Shown here: positions 28,939-38,646 of the stretch, one piece after another | Position numbering within the stretch: the first letter of the stretch is position 1 | Layout: each line of letters starts with the position of its first letter | Assembly (NCBI RefSeq): GCF_001889165.1 | Contig: NZ_CP016020.1 | Location: 3,570,501 to 3,634,500 of the forward strand | DNA length: 64,000 bases | Source of the DNA: Bacillus weihaiensis | GTDB taxonomy: Bacteria; Bacillota; Bacilli; Bacillales; Bacillaceae | Direction of reading: 5' to 3' | Translations under genes and position numbers: made by a program | The notes under the pieces: generated by a model | What the model saw: the letters and a program-made list of their open reading frames with translations, nothing else | Database searches by the model: none | Told to the model about the DNA's origin: nothing

Positions 28939-30225
28939 TTATTTTACTAAGTTAACATCACAGCTTTGAATTGTAGATAAGGCTGTTTGTCTTTCATTCC
29001 ACGTCATTGGCGGTAAGTCTGTTTTCACTTCAACCATATCAATCGCTCCATCAACCGGACAGACAATGGAGCATAAATTACACCCTACACAATCTTCCTC
29101 TCTCACTTTCAAAACTGATTTCCCGATTGGATCTTTTAGTAGATCAATACATTGATGGGAAGTATCTTCACAGGCAATATGACATTTATTACAATTAATA
29201 CATGTATCATTGTTAATCCTAGCAACCACTTTATAATTTAAGTCTAAATTCCCCCAGTCAGAATATTTCTGTACGGACTTCCCTACAAGTTCCATCACGG
29301 AGTCTATTCCTTTTTCATCAAGATAGTTTGACAGTCCATCTTTCATATCTTCAACAATTCTAAAGCCATGATGCATAGCTGCCGTACATACTTGCACACC
29401 CGTAGCCCCCATTAATAGGAATTCAACCGTGTCTTGCCAATTTGAAATCCCCCCAATTCCTGAAATCGGTACATTAATTAACGGATTTCTCGCACACTCT
29501 GCCACCATATTCAGGGCAATCGGCTTTACAGCAGGACCACAATATCCTCCATGTGCTCCTTTTCCACCAACATGCGGAATTGTATTCCATGTATTGATGT
29601 CTACCCCCGCTAAGCTATTTATTGTATTGATCATACTAATCGCATCAGCACCGCCCTTAACAGCAGCTTCTGCAGTTACCGTAATATCCGTAATATTAGG
29701 AGTGAGTTTGACAATAACAGGGGTTTGTGCCACCTCCTTCGCCCAGTAAGTTTGTTTTTCTACTAATTCAGGAACCTGCCCTGACGCAGCTCCCATACCT
29801 CGCTCTGCCATTCCATGTGGACAGCCAAAGTTAAGCTCTAACCCATCAACACCTACAGCCTCCACTTTTTTGACAATTTCATGCCACTTCTCCTGCTTTG
29901 GTTCTACCATTAACGAGGCGATGATTGTATGCTCTGGAAATCTCTTCTTTGTTTCATAAATCTCCTTCAAATTAACATCAAGTGGTCGATCGGTGATCAG
30001 TTCTATATTGTTAAAGCCAGCGACTCTTTGTCCATTAAAGCTAACAGCGGCAAACCGAGAAGAAGTATTAATAATTGGCTCACCTAGTGTTTTCCAGACA
30101 GCCCCACCCCAGCCTGCCTCAAACGCGCGCTGCACTTGATAGCCGGAATTCGTTGGAGGTGCAGAGGCTAGCCAAAATGGATTTGGTGATTTGATACCTG
30201 CAAGTTCAATTTGTAAGTCAGCCAT
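28939..30225 (-). CDS. preA: NAD-dependent dihydropyrimidine dehydrogenase subunit PreA
   Basis: PreA is the FMN subunit that reduces uracil or thymine. The N-terminal DHOD-type barrel shows LELNFGCPHGMAERGMG (active-site Cys region), NTINSLAG and PISGIGGISNWQD for FMN phosphate binding. The C-terminus carries two 4Fe-4S motifs, CINCNKCHIACEDTSHQC and CVGCNLCSIVCPVDGA, which pass electrons from PreT. Length is 428 residues. The ribosome site GAGGGGG lies before the ATG. It sits 44 bases after preT and 16 bases before hydA. Confidence 0.95.
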   Translation of the reverse strand: MADLQIELAGIKSPNPFWLASAPPTNSGYQVQRAFEAGWGGAVWKTLGEPIINTSSRFAAVSFNGQRVAGFNNIELITDRPLDVNLKEIYETKKRFPEHTIIASLMVEPKQEKWHEIVKKVEAVGVDGLELNFGCPHGMAERGMGAASGQVPELVEKQTYWAKEVAQTPVIVKLTPNITDITVTAEAAVKGGADAISMINTINSLAGVDINTWNTIPHVGGKGAHGGYCGPAVKPIALNMVAECARNPLINVPISGIGGISNWQDTVEFLLMGATGVQVCTAAMHHGFRIVEDMKDGLSNYLDEKGIDSVMELVGKSVQKYSDWGNLDLNYKVVARINNDTCINCNKCHIACEDTSHQCIDLLKDPIGKSVLKVREEDCVGCNLCSIVCPVDGAIDMVEVKTDLPPMTWNERQTALSTIQSCDVNLVK

Positions 30226-30269
30226 AAACGGACCCCCTCGTACTTTTTGTGACGATATCCTTCGTTGAG

Positions 30270-31634
30270 TTAAGCAATTCCCATTGATTGTTTCCCTAGC
30301 TTTTCATGAAGCTCATAAGCTGTTAATTTCCCTTGCTGAGCAGCAGATACAACCATTGCTTCACCTTGATCCTTTCCAAAAATCACATCCCCACAGGCAA
30401 AGACCATAGGGTTAGACGTTTGATTAGAGCCTTCAGATAAATGAACGACCCCATTATGATGTTTCACCTGAAATTGTTCTAACATCTCACTATGTCTCGA
30501 CTGTCCAATTGCACGAATAATGGCATCAACCTTCATCACAAACTCGGACCCTTCAATTGGTACAGGCTTTCTCCTTCCATCAACACTTTCCGTCGAAAGC
30601 TCCATCCTTATACATTGAAGTCCTGTGACTTTGCCTGTATCATCCGTAATGACTTTTTGCGGAGAAGTTAACCATCTAAATTCCACACCATCTTGCTTAG
30701 CGAATTCGTATTCAAAATCATAAGCTGTCATTTCATCCACTGTTCTTCGATAGATGATTTTGACATGTTCTGCACCTAATCGCACTGAACATGTTGCTGC
30801 ATCAATCGCCGTATTACCGGCTCCAATGACCGCCACTTTCTTGCCTATAAACTCCATCGGGAGATCCTTCGTTTTCGTTTCTTTCACAAAATCAATTGCA
30901 TCGTACACTCCTACTGCCTCTTCCCCTTCTATTCCAATTCGCGGAACACTTGCCATACCAATCGCTAAAATAACAGAGTCATAGCTTGTTAGAAGCTCCT
31001 CAACGGAAATATCCACTCCTACACGAGTATTCGTTCTAATTTCCACATGGAGCTTTTCCACTTGGTTAATCTCCCAAAATGCGATTGATTGCGGAAGTCG
31101 AAAAGAAACAATTCCATACGTATTTAAGCCACCAGCTTTTTCTTCCGCTTCAAATATTGTCACTTGATAGCCTAACAAAGCGAGTTCCCTAGCAGCAGAA
31201 AGTCCCGCTGGACCGCTACCAACTACTGCAACAGTCTTGCCATTCCTTTCGCCAGGTTGGAAGAGGACTTTTTCATTATGAATCGCCCAATCTGTAGCAT
31301 ACCTTTGTAAATTCCCAATCATAATTGGTTCTGTTGAATGATTTAACACACAAGCACCTTCACATAATTCCTCTGTCGGGCAAACACGTGCGCAGCTTGC
31401 TCCAACAGGGTTAGATGCCATAATAGTCTTTGCTGACCCCAGCAAATTCCCAGTAGAAATCTTCTTAATAAATGATGGAATATCAATTCCTGTCGGACAG
31501 GCTGTAATACAAGGCGCATCATAGCAATATAAGCATCTGTTCGCCTCTTCATAAGCCTCTCTTTTTGATAACCCTTCCTCCACTTCATCAAAATTACTAG
31601 CTAGGTCTACTAATGAAATAGAAGTTTTCTTCAC
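30270..31634 (-). CDS. preT: NAD-dependent dihydropyrimidine dehydrogenase subunit PreT
   Basis: PreT resembles the small subunit of glutamate synthase. N-terminal Fe-S cysteines appear in CLYCYDAPCITACPTGID and later CARVCPTEELCEGAC. The FAD site is VAVVGSGPAGLSAARELALL and the NAD site is VAVIGAGNTAIDAATC. The C-terminal ACGDVIFGKDQGEAMVVSAA closes the FAD domain. It oxidises NADH and feeds electrons to PreA. The start is GTG with AGGGGG and GAAG upstream. It is the first gene of the preT-preA-hydA transcript. Confidence 0.94.
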   Translation of the reverse strand: MKKTSISLVDLASNFDEVEEGLSKREAYEEANRCLYCYDAPCITACPTGIDIPSFIKKISTGNLLGSAKTIMASNPVGASCARVCPTEELCEGACVLNHSTEPIMIGNLQRYATDWAIHNEKVLFQPGERNGKTVAVVGSGPAGLSAARELALLGYQVTIFEAEEKAGGLNTYGIVSFRLPQSIAFWEINQVEKLHVEIRTNTRVGVDISVEELLTSYDSVILAIGMASVPRIGIEGEEAVGVYDAIDFVKETKTKDLPMEFIGKKVAVIGAGNTAIDAATCSVRLGAEHVKIIYRRTVDEMTAYDFEYEFAKQDGVEFRWLTSPQKVITDDTGKVTGLQCIRMELSTESVDGRRKPVPIEGSEFVMKVDAIIRAIGQSRHSEMLEQFQVKHHNGVVHLSEGSNQTSNPMVFACGDVIFGKDQGEAMVVSAAQQGKLTAYELHEKLGKQSMGIA

Positions 31635-32101
31635 CTTCTAACCCCCTGTCAAAAAACTCTAAAAAGAAACATGTGTAAGCCGATTTCTTACGACCAATTC
31701 TTAAAGTGAAAAATCAAACGTCCCCCCTACTAAATGGACATCATCCATGCTCTTGCCTATCATCCTGCTTTGTTTTCTATAAAATAAGTTTACTCTCTGT
31801 CTAGGAGCCTGACATTATACATAATGTTAAATACTAGTAGCAGTTTCTTTTGCACTTTGTAAGATATCGGACCATTTAGTGCCCTTTCTTATAAAAAATC
31901 GATGATTTCTTGTTAGATTTTATTCCAAATGATGGAGTGGAAGATGTTTTCAGTTATTTTTTCAATTAATTGGGTGAGGTACAAAGAGGATTCAGTACAT
32001 GTCCTTATGTGTTTGTCTCTATTTCAACTCCCTCTCTAGATAATCACCAATATTTGCTATAAACTATAAGCATATAGATATATGACTGAGTGGTGAGATG
32101 G
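31635..32101. other. Divergent regulatory region between preT and the Bce-type regulator
   Basis: This 467-base region contains the promoters of two diverging units. The only distinct elements are the palindrome and -10-like site at 31812-31827 listed separately. No open frame with coding character is seen. Confidence 0.5.
31812..31827 (-). promoter_or_regulatory. Candidate preT promoter with a 7-2-7 palindrome
   Basis: ACATTAT-AC-ATAATGT is a near-perfect palindrome 180 bases upstream of preT. On the minus strand it contains TATAAT (31814-31819). The -35 position at 17 bases reads TGCTAC, a poor match, which would fit an activator-dependent promoter such as one controlled by the PucR-type protein. 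The assignment is inferred. Confidence 0.35.
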
Positions 32102-32791
32102 TTGTTTAACATTCTATTAATTGAAGATGATTTTTCCCTTTACACAGAAATAAAGGAACGACTGAATCAATGGTCGTATGAAATATACGGAATTAAGGAT
32201 TTCAGTAAGGTGATGGAGGATTTTTCAGAGATCAAACCAGATTTAGTGATTATTGATATTCAACTGCCTAAGTTTGATGGATTCCATTGGTGCCGCATGA
32301 TCCGTTCTCATTCAAATGTGCCCATTATCTTTTTATCATCTCGTGATCACCCTACAGACATGGTCATGTCCATGCAGCTTGGCGCCGACGACTTTATTCA
32401 GAAACCCTTTCATTTTGATGTCCTCATTGCTAAGATCCAGGCTATTTTGCGTAGAGTGTATAACTATAGTTCAAAGCAAATCCACATCAAGACCTGGTGT
32501 GGAGCAACAATTGATTATGAACGGAACTTGGTCAAAAATAACGATGGAACAATTGAGCTCACAAAAAATGAAATGTTCATTTTAAAGCTATTGATTGATC
32601 ATAAAAACAAGGTTGTCACTAGAGATAAACTGATAAATAGTCTCTGGGATGATAAACGGTTTATCAGTGACAACACATTAACGGTTAATGTGAACAGGCT
32701 AAGGAAGCGACTTGAGGAAATTAAGCTTGGGCGATTTATCGAAACAAAAGTAGGACAGGGCTACATGGCGTTAGAAGAGGACATACTATGA
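32102..32791 (+). CDS. BceR-like response regulator (OmpR/PhoB family)
   Basis: The receiver domain has the acidic pair in ILLIEDDFSL, the phospho-acceptor D52 in LVIIDIQLPKFDG, and the switch Lys in DDFIQKPFHFD. A winged-helix C-terminal domain follows (LTKNEMFILKLLID ... DNTLTVNVNRLRKRLEE). I prefer a TTG start at 32102 because GGTGAG lies four bases upstream and the protein then begins M-FNILLIEDD like its relatives; a GTG four codons earlier is possible. The gene overlaps the kinase gene by four bases. It should activate the downstream transporter operon in response to a peptide antibiotic. Confidence 0.88.
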   Translation: MFNILLIEDDFSLYTEIKERLNQWSYEIYGIKDFSKVMEDFSEIKPDLVIIDIQLPKFDGFHWCRMIRSHSNVPIIFLSSRDHPTDMVMSMQLGADDFIQKPFHFDVLIAKIQAILRRVYNYSSKQIHIKTWCGATIDYERNLVKNNDGTIELTKNEMFILKLLIDHKNKVVTRDKLINSLWDDKRFISDNTLTVNVNRLRKRLEEIKLGRFIETKVGQGYMALEEDIL

Positions 32792-33792
32792 TTAAGCTTT
32801 TTCTAAAAGAACGATTAAGCTGGATCGTCTTCTTCATAACGATTCACCTATTGTTTCTATTTATTTCGTACCTTGATTCAGCTTTGCATTTCAAGAGTGT
32901 TCTCTATATGATCTTTTTATCATCGTCGGCCTTTTTCGTGTTTCTACTTGTTCGTTCTCAAAAAGAGACGGCCTTTTACAAAGAGCTTTCGGCTAGAGAA
33001 GAAAATTTGGATGTGACGAGTATTCCAGCTCCAGACAGTCCTTTTGAAAAGTTGGTAGAGAAAACCCTGCTGGATCAGACAGAAGGGTTGAAGCAAGACG
33101 CACTGAACCATTCGATCGCTCTTGAGCAAGAAAAGGATGACCTCATGTCTTGGATTCATGAAGTAAAAACTCCATTGACTGCCATGCATCTAATGATCGA
33201 TCGACTTGAGGATGGACAATTAAAAACAAATCTAACGTATGAGTGGCTACGCATCCACCTATTACTCGATCAACAGCTACATCAAAAACGCATCCCTTCT
33301 ATTGAAAATGATCTTTATATGGAGAAGGTTGATCTTGAAGTCGTTCTCTTTAACGAGTTAAAAACATTACAATCATGGTGCATCCAAAAAGGCATAGGCT
33401 TTGATCTTGAGCTCGAGCAACAGGAAGTAATAACTGATGCTAAGTGGTTTGCATTTATACTTAGGCAAATTTTAACGAATGCTGTAAAATACAGCCAAGC
33501 ATCAGAGATTCACATACGAAGCTTTCTCGCAAACGATACGATTAAGCTAGAGGTGAAGGATTTTGGTAAGGGAATCGATCCTAGAGATCTTCCGCGAATC
33601 TTTGATAGAGCCTTCACCTCAACAGCCAACCATCATGACCAGGCGGCTACTGGAATAGGGCTTTATTTGGCCAAAAAGGCAGCGACACCGCTGTTAATTG
33701 ATATCCAAGCGTCCTCCACCCCAAATGTAGAAACGATTTTCACCCTTACCTTCCCAAAAAAGAATGAATTCGCTGCTGTCATAAGCATGTGA
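32788..33792 (+). CDS. BceS-like intramembrane-sensing histidine kinase
   Basis: The N-terminus has only two membrane segments (about residues 12-30 and 38-55) with a very short outer loop, typical of intramembrane-sensing kinases that read the state of their ABC transporter. The H-box is SWIHEVKTPLTAMHLMID with H124. The ATPase domain shows ILTNAVKYSQ (N-box), VKDFGKGIDPRDLPRIFDR (G1/F box) and GIGLYLAKK (G2). Length is 334 residues. It begins inside the response-regulator stop (ATGA), and its own stop codon lies within an inverted repeat that looks like the transporter operator. Confidence 0.9.
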   Translation: MIKLFLKERLSWIVFFITIHLLFLFISYLDSALHFKSVLYMIFLSSSAFFVFLLVRSQKETAFYKELSAREENLDVTSIPAPDSPFEKLVEKTLLDQTEGLKQDALNHSIALEQEKDDLMSWIHEVKTPLTAMHLMIDRLEDGQLKTNLTYEWLRIHLLLDQQLHQKRIPSIENDLYMEKVDLEVVLFNELKTLQSWCIQKGIGFDLELEQQEVITDAKWFAFILRQILTNAVKYSQASEIHIRSFLANDTIKLEVKDFGKGIDPRDLPRIFDRAFTSTANHHDQAATGIGLYLAKKAATPLLIDIQASSTPNVETIFTLTFPKKNEFAAVISM

Positions 33793-33810
33793 CAACATTG
33801 TCACATGCTT
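33783..33810 (+). promoter_or_regulatory. BceR-type operator and promoter of the transporter operon
   Basis: AAGCATGTGACA (33783-33794) and its exact complement (33799-33810) are separated by ACAT, giving a TGTGACA-N4-TGTCACA core. A 7-4-7 inverted repeat is the architecture I recall for BceR-family targets. A TATAAT box follows at 33857-33862 with no convincing -35, as expected for an activated promoter. The repeat overlaps the last codons of the kinase gene. It could also act as a weak hairpin, but no T run follows. Confidence 0.6.
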
Positions 33811-33898
33811 CCTTTATTTGTTCGCTAAAACAAAGGAAAAAGCTGACCCCTCTTTTTATAATAAAAGAAAGAAGAAATAAAAAAGGAGGAACACATCT

Positions 33899-34660
33899 AT
33901 GATTATTTTAGAAGCAGCCAAACTTCAAAAAAGCTATGGTAATAAGTTTAATAAACAAGACGTGTTAAAAGGAATCGATCTTTCTGTGGGAGAAGGTGAA
34001 TTTGTCAGCATCATGGGAGCATCAGGTTCTGGTAAAACAACCCTATTAAATGTGCTTTCATCCATTGACAAAGTAAGTGGAGGCACCATTCGCATTGAGA
34101 ACAAAGAGATGACAAGCATGAAGGAAAAGCAGCTTGCTGAGTTCCGGAAGCATCATCTCGGCTTTATTTTTCAAGAATATAATCTACTCGACACCTTAAC
34201 TGTAAAAGAAAACATTCTGCTTCCTCTTTCGATTTCAAAGCTCCCTAAAAAGGAAGCCGATCAAAAATTTGCAGCAGTGGCGAACGACCTTGGCATCTTT
34301 GAATTGAAAGATAAATATCCAAATGAAATTTCAGGAGGTCAAAAACAACGAACCTCTGCAGCACGAGCCTTTATCCACGAGCCAAGCATCATCTTTGCAG
34401 ATGAACCAACTGGTGCGCTTGACTCCAAATCCGCTGCCGACCTTCTAAATAAACTGTCAGAGCTAAATGCAAAACGAAAAGCAACCATCGTCATGGTTAC
34501 ACACGATCCTGCTGCAGCAAGCTACTGTAACCGGGTCATTTTTATTAAAGATGGACAGATCTATACACAGCTTACTAAAGGAGACCAAACGAGGCAGGAA
34601 TTCTTTAACGATATTATGAAAACGCAGAGTGTTCTGGGTGGGGTGCAGAATGAGCGTTAA
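33899..34660 (+). CDS. BceA-like ABC transporter ATP-binding protein
   Basis: This 253-residue ATPase has Walker A GASGSGKT (residues 40-47), the Q-loop in [10 protein letters not shown], the signature EISGGQKQR and Walker [14 protein letters not shown], followed by the switch His in VTHDPAA. It belongs to the MacB/BceA group that pairs with FtsX-type permeases to remove or protect against peptide antibiotics such as bacitracin-like compounds. An AAGGAGG site precedes the ATG. It overlaps the permease gene by 11 bases. Confidence 0.92.
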   Translation: MIILEAAKLQKSYGNKFNKQDVLKGIDLSVGEGEFVSIMGASGSGKTTLLNVLSSIDKVSGGTIRIENKEMTSMKEKQLAEFRKHHLGFIFQEYNLLDTLTVKENILLPLSISKLPKKEADQKFAAVANDLGIFELKDKYPNEISGGQKQRTSAARAFIHEPSIIFADEPTGALDSKSAADLLNKLSELNAKRKATIVMVTHDPAAASYCNRVIFIKDGQIYTQLTKGDQTRQEFFNDIMKTQSVLGGVQNER

Positions 34661-36590
34661 TCAGCTAATCGTAAAAAACTTTAAAAAGAACTTAAAAAAC
34701 TACTATCTATACATTTTCGCACTTTTATTTAGCGTCGCGCTCTATTTTTCATTCGTCACTCTTCAGTTCGACCCTTCAATGGATGATGTTGAGGGCTCTA
34801 TAAAGGGCGGCGCCGCGATTAAAGCAGCTTCTGTCCTCTTGGTTGCGATTATCACCATTTTTTTACTGTATGCGAATACTATATTTATTAAACGCCGCAG
34901 TAAGGAAATTGGATTGTTTCAGCTATTTGGTATGACGAAGCAGAGAATATTTCGCCTGTTAACTGCTGAAAACTTTATGATTTATTTCGGCTCACTTATT
35001 CTTGGCATTTTTACCGGATTTGCCCTTTCAAAGCTTGTGATGATGATTTTATTCAAAATAACAGGCGTGGCAGATGTAGCAAAGCTGCACTTTTCAACTC
35101 AAGCTTTAACTCAGACTCTACTTGTCTTTACGGTGATCTATCTTTTTATTATGATCATGAACTACACCTTCATAAAGAAGCAGACCATTCTTTCGATGTT
35201 TAGAGTACAATCTTCTTCCGAAGAAAAAGGGAAAAAAATCACAAGGTTCGAGATCGTAATTGGTCTGTTAGGTATTGTGATGATTGTGACAGGGTACTTT
35301 GTCTCATCAAAATTATTCGATGGAGACTTTACATCGACTAACATTCTTTTTCTAGCGATGATTTTCATTTTAGGCTCTGTCATTCTTGGGACCTACTTTT
35401 TTTACAAAGGTTCCGTAAGCTTTCTCTTCCAGCTTATTCGTAAGAAAAAGGACGGATATTTAAAAGTAGGCGAGGTACTTTCCCTCTCATCCATTATGTT
35501 TCGCATGAAATCTAATGCCCTGCTTTTGACAATCATTACAACTGTCTCCGCCCTGGCAATCGGATTACTATCTTTATCTTATATTTCCTATTACTCAGCT
35601 GGAGCTACTGCCAAACAACAAGTTCCTTCAGACTTTGCCTTTACAGAAACTAACGATGCTGAAAGATTTACACAGGCGCTAACTGACGCAGGGATTGACT
35701 ATAAGCAGGAAAACATTGACGTCATTATGGTAAACGTAGATATTAGGGAGATCCTCCAAACTACATTCGAAGGAGTGAGCTTTGATTCAAACTCCATGAC
35801 TCTACCTGTTATCAGTGAAGAATCAGTCGGCAAAGAGCTTTCAAAGGAAGAAACGCTTTTTACAGGCTACAGTGACCTAATGCAAAAATTGATCCCTCTA
35901 GACAGTGAAGGAAAGATTACCCTTCATGGTAAGACAAAATCATTTCCTCAGACATATTTAGGAATGGAAAAAGAAACGTATGTGTCTTCCTATTATTCAT
36001 ATGGTATGCCGACAGCCATTGTAGATGATTCCGTCTTTAAACAGCTTTCAAAGGATAGAGAAGCAGAGATTCAGTCCTTATCATCGACGAATATAGCAAT
36101 CGATCTACTAGATCCGAAGCAAAATCAAGAAGCTAACAACATTTTTCTTTCGATGAAACTTAACGAAAACGCACCAAACGATTCTCAGCTTCATACACTC
36201 AACCTACAAAAACGAGATATGGGTCTAGTCATGTTCATTGTCGGCTTCCTTGGCCTTTCATTCTTACTCACATCTGGATGCATCCTCTACTTCAAACAGA
36301 TGGGAGAAAGTGAAGAAGAACAACCAACCTATACCATCTTACGCAAGCTTGGTTTCACACAGGGAGATCTACTAAGCGGACTCCGTGTAAAACAGCTCTT
36401 CAGCTTCGGTATCCCACTTGTCATTGGACTACTTCACAGCTATTTCGCAGTCCAATCCGGCTGGTTCCTGTTCGGAGCAGAGGTGTGGACTCCAATGATT
36501 ATTGTCATGGCTTTATATACCATACTATACTCGCTCTTTGGTATACTGTCTGTCATGTATTCGAAGAAAGTGATTAAAGAAGCTTTATAA
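34650..36590 (+). CDS. BceB-like FtsX-domain ABC permease
   Basis: The protein has the BceB layout: one N-terminal membrane helix, three FtsX helices, further helices, then a large outer domain (about residues 315-515) that senses and binds the peptide, and C-terminal helices. [20 protein letters not shown] is the typical cytoplasmic FtsX motif and [16 protein letters not shown] its C-terminal counterpart. The start at 34650 ([20 protein letters not shown]) is chosen because GGGTGGGG precedes it; an ATG seven codons earlier lacks a site. Length is 646 residues. The exact drug cannot be predicted. Confidence 0.92.
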   Translation: MSVNQLIVKNFKKNLKNYYLYIFALLFSVALYFSFVTLQFDPSMDDVEGSIKGGAAIKAASVLLVAIITIFLLYANTIFIKRRSKEIGLFQLFGMTKQRIFRLLTAENFMIYFGSLILGIFTGFALSKLVMMILFKITGVADVAKLHFSTQALTQTLLVFTVIYLFIMIMNYTFIKKQTILSMFRVQSSSEEKGKKITRFEIVIGLLGIVMIVTGYFVSSKLFDGDFTSTNILFLAMIFILGSVILGTYFFYKGSVSFLFQLIRKKKDGYLKVGEVLSLSSIMFRMKSNALLLTIITTVSALAIGLLSLSYISYYSAGATAKQQVPSDFAFTETNDAERFTQALTDAGIDYKQENIDVIMVNVDIREILQTTFEGVSFDSNSMTLPVISEESVGKELSKEETLFTGYSDLMQKLIPLDSEGKITLHGKTKSFPQTYLGMEKETYVSSYYSYGMPTAIVDDSVFKQLSKDREAEIQSLSSTNIAIDLLDPKQNQEANNIFLSMKLNENAPNDSQLHTLNLQKRDMGLVMFIVGFLGLSFLLTSGCILYFKQMGESEEEQPTYTILRKLGFTQGDLLSGLRVKQLFSFGIPLVIGLLHSYFAVQSGWFLFGAEVWTPMIIVMALYTILYSLFGILSVMYSKKVIKEAL

Positions 36591-36593
36591 CGA

Positions 36594-36627
36594 AAAACCT
36601 CCAGCACTAGTGGCTGGAGGTTTTTTT
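36594..36627 (+). terminator. Terminator of the Bce-type operon
   Basis: AACCTCCAGC pairs with GCTGGAGGTT around CACTAGTG, followed by seven T. It starts four bases after the permease stop. Confidence 0.9.
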
Positions 36628-36689
36628 AAGGGTAATAGGGAGTTAGAAGAAATACTTCAGGCAATTCAATTTTACCCTTTTAGATTCTC

Positions 36690-37670
36690 CTACTTCCCCA
36701 CCACATCAGAATTCTGTGCTTCAAAGCTCTCAAGCAGCTCACGCACTTCATCTGTGGATTTTGTATTCATCAATTGATTTCTTAGTTCACCTGCACCACG
36801 GAATCCTTTGACGTAGATTTTAAAGAAGCGATGCAGAGCTGTAAATTTACGTAGCTCTAAGCCAGAATATTTATCATGAAGATCCATATGAAGTCGTAAG
36901 AGATCTAATAATTCCTTACTGCTATGCTCTCTTGCTTCTTTTTCAAAGGCGAATGGATTCGCGAAAATCCCGCGTCCAATCATCACACCATCAATCCCGT
37001 ATTCCTCTGCAAGCTTTAAGCCCGTTTGGTAGTCAGGAATATCTCCATTGATTGTGATCAGTGTATCTGGCGCAATCTCATCACGTAGCTTTTTAATCTC
37101 AGGAATTAATTCCCAATGGGCTGGTACTTTACTCATTTCATCTCTAGTACGAAGATGAATAGAAAGATTCACAATATCTTGCTTCAAGATGTGTGTTAGC
37201 CAGTCACGCCATTCCTCTAGTTCCGAGAAGCCAAGTCTCGTCTTCACACTTACAGGAAGTCCTCCAGCTTTTGCCGCTTGAATCAATTCTGCCGCAACAT
37301 CAGGACGGCGAATAAGACCACTTCCCTTACCGTGCTGCGTCACATTTGGAACCGGACAACCCATATTAAGATCAATGCCCTTAAATCCAAGCTCCGCCAT
37401 CCCAATACTCATTTCCCGAAAGAATTCAGGCTTGTCTCCCCAAATATGGGCCACAATTGGTTGCTCGTCCTCTGTAAAAGTCAATCGCCCACGAACACTC
37501 TTCTTCCCCTCAGGATGACAATAGCTCTCCGTATTCGTAAACTCCGTAAAAAACACATCCGGTCTTGCCGCTTCACTCACAACATGTCGAAACACAACAT
37601 CCGTCACTTCTTCCATTGGTGCAAGTATAAAAAATGGTCGTGGTAATTCACGCCAGAAATTTTCTTTCAT
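36690..37670 (-). CDS. tRNA-dihydrouridine synthase (Dus family)
   Basis: Dus enzymes reduce uridines in tRNA with FMN. The N-terminus [18 protein letters not shown] is the FMN-binding start, the catalytic Cys lies in [20 protein letters not shown], and [19 protein letters not shown] and [14 protein letters not shown] complete the barrel. I take the ATG at 37670 ([13 protein letters not shown]) as the start because that is where relatives begin. AGAGGA lies 13 bases upstream, rather far. Length is 326 residues. It stands alone. Confidence 0.9.
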   Translation of the reverse strand: MKENFWRELPRPFFILAPMEEVTDVVFRHVVSEAARPDVFFTEFTNTESYCHPEGKKSVRGRLTFTEDEQPIVAHIWGDKPEFFREMSIGMAELGFKGIDLNMGCPVPNVTQHGKGSGLIRRPDVAAELIQAAKAGGLPVSVKTRLGFSELEEWRDWLTHILKQDIVNLSIHLRTRDEMSKVPAHWELIPEIKKLRDEIAPDTLITINGDIPDYQTGLKLAEEYGIDGVMIGRGIFANPFAFEKEAREHSSKELLDLLRLHMDLHDKYSGLELRKFTALHRFFKIYVKGFRGAGELRNQLMNTKSTDEVRELLESFEAQNSDVVGK

Positions 37671-37832
37671 AACAAAACTCAAATCCTCTCATAACAGGAT
37701 ACCAATTCATTCGCATATCCCAAAATCAAAAAGCAAACTGTCCGCACTTCCTTTTACACTTATACCATGCTTAGGTAGTTTTTATCAATCTGAAAGGGTT
37801 GTTTATTTTTTCCTATGGGGGATGGAGAGATA

Positions 37833-38211
37833 AAGGAGGAATTAGTAAAGAAGGAAAACATTCTATATATGTCATTCTGTTCTTATTCTTAATCACGTCG
37901 AGTATTTATTACATGAGATATCCTATTTCCAAGTACTTATCTAGCCTTGTTAATGACCACTATTGCCATTAATGCCTTTAAAGCCATTATCCTGCAAAAG
38001 GCAACAATCGGGCTGTATGGAAGGAATGTTTGTAAAGAGAAAAAGTATTTCTGATTATGTTTTTAGCTACAATGCAATTGGTTTTTCCGGAATCAATTAC
38101 TATGTTCAAAGAGTATTAAACAGACTTCCATTTTTACTAAACAAATTACTTGCAATCATCTTTTTTCTACTTCTTTTTGTCCAGTTATTCCTCATTGCAG
38201 TAGTTTATTAA
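37833..38211 (+). pseudogene. Decayed small membrane protein gene
   Basis: An AAAGGAGGA-like site at about 37833 is followed by a hydrophobic reading (YVILFLFLITSSIYY), then a stop. The neighbouring frame continues with TIAINAFKAIILQKATIGLY and a third frame with SYNAIGFSGINYYVQRVLNR and a hydrophobic end, FLLLFVQLFLIAVVY. Together these read like one membrane protein broken by two frameshifts. No ATG follows the ribosome site at a usable distance. Family unknown. Confidence 0.4.
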
Positions 38212-38267
38212 AGATCATTCGAATGAATTTCATAAATTGAATTCTTAGATTTATCAAGTGTCCGGTC

Positions 38268-38358
38268 TGGTTGAATTCCGTTCCAGTTGCTCGCTTTCCG
38301 CGGGGTGGGCGGTGAGCCTCCTCCCGCAGGAGTCTCGCACTTCCACTCCATTCAACCA
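38268..38358. repeat. GC-rich interspersed element with terminal inverted repeats
   Basis: This 91-bp segment is bounded by TGGTTGAAT and ATTCAACCA and holds a GC-rich core (TTTCCGCGGGGTGGGCGG, CCTCCTCCCGCAGGAG) unlike its AT-rich surroundings. I recall very similar sequences scattered between genes in many Bacillus genomes, where they are often mis-annotated as a short protein containing EEAHRPPRGKRATG. It is most likely a small non-autonomous or structural-RNA-like repeat. Confidence 0.65.
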
Positions 38359-38578
38359 TAAGTCGTTTTCGTTCATAGAAGACATGACACAAGAATTTAT
38401 TTCACAATCATAAGAACTTTTTATGAAACGAAATAAGCAATTACCTGAAAAGGGAGTTGCCTATTCAATTTATTATAAAAACCCTTTTTAAATGAAATAA
38501 TCCTTATATTCCTTTTTCTTATAATCGAATTCATCAACATCTGATATTGTTAGTTCTGTTTTTAGTTGGGGAATTAAC

Positions 38579-38617
38579 CTGACAGTCCTGCAGTTGCAGA
38601 AGCAGTAGAACTGTCAC
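38579..38617. repeat. GAAGCA/GGTTCT-type repeat, copy 1
   Basis: GACAGT (38581-38586) pairs with ACTGTC (38610-38615) around a core containing GCAGTTGCAGAAGCAGTAG. It resembles the dispersed GAAGCA...GACGGTTCT repeats at 49.4, 50.0, 52.7, 53.6 and 58.3 kb. It lies about 30 bases beyond the stop of the histidine phosphatase gene and may serve as its terminator. Confidence 0.45.
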
Positions 38618-38646
38618 CATACCTCTACATAAATGAACTCTCAAAT

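Noticed and set aside
38192-38392. 66-codon minus-strand protein containing EEAHRPPRGKRATG
   Set aside because: It is a translation of the GC-rich interspersed repeat and is not a gene.
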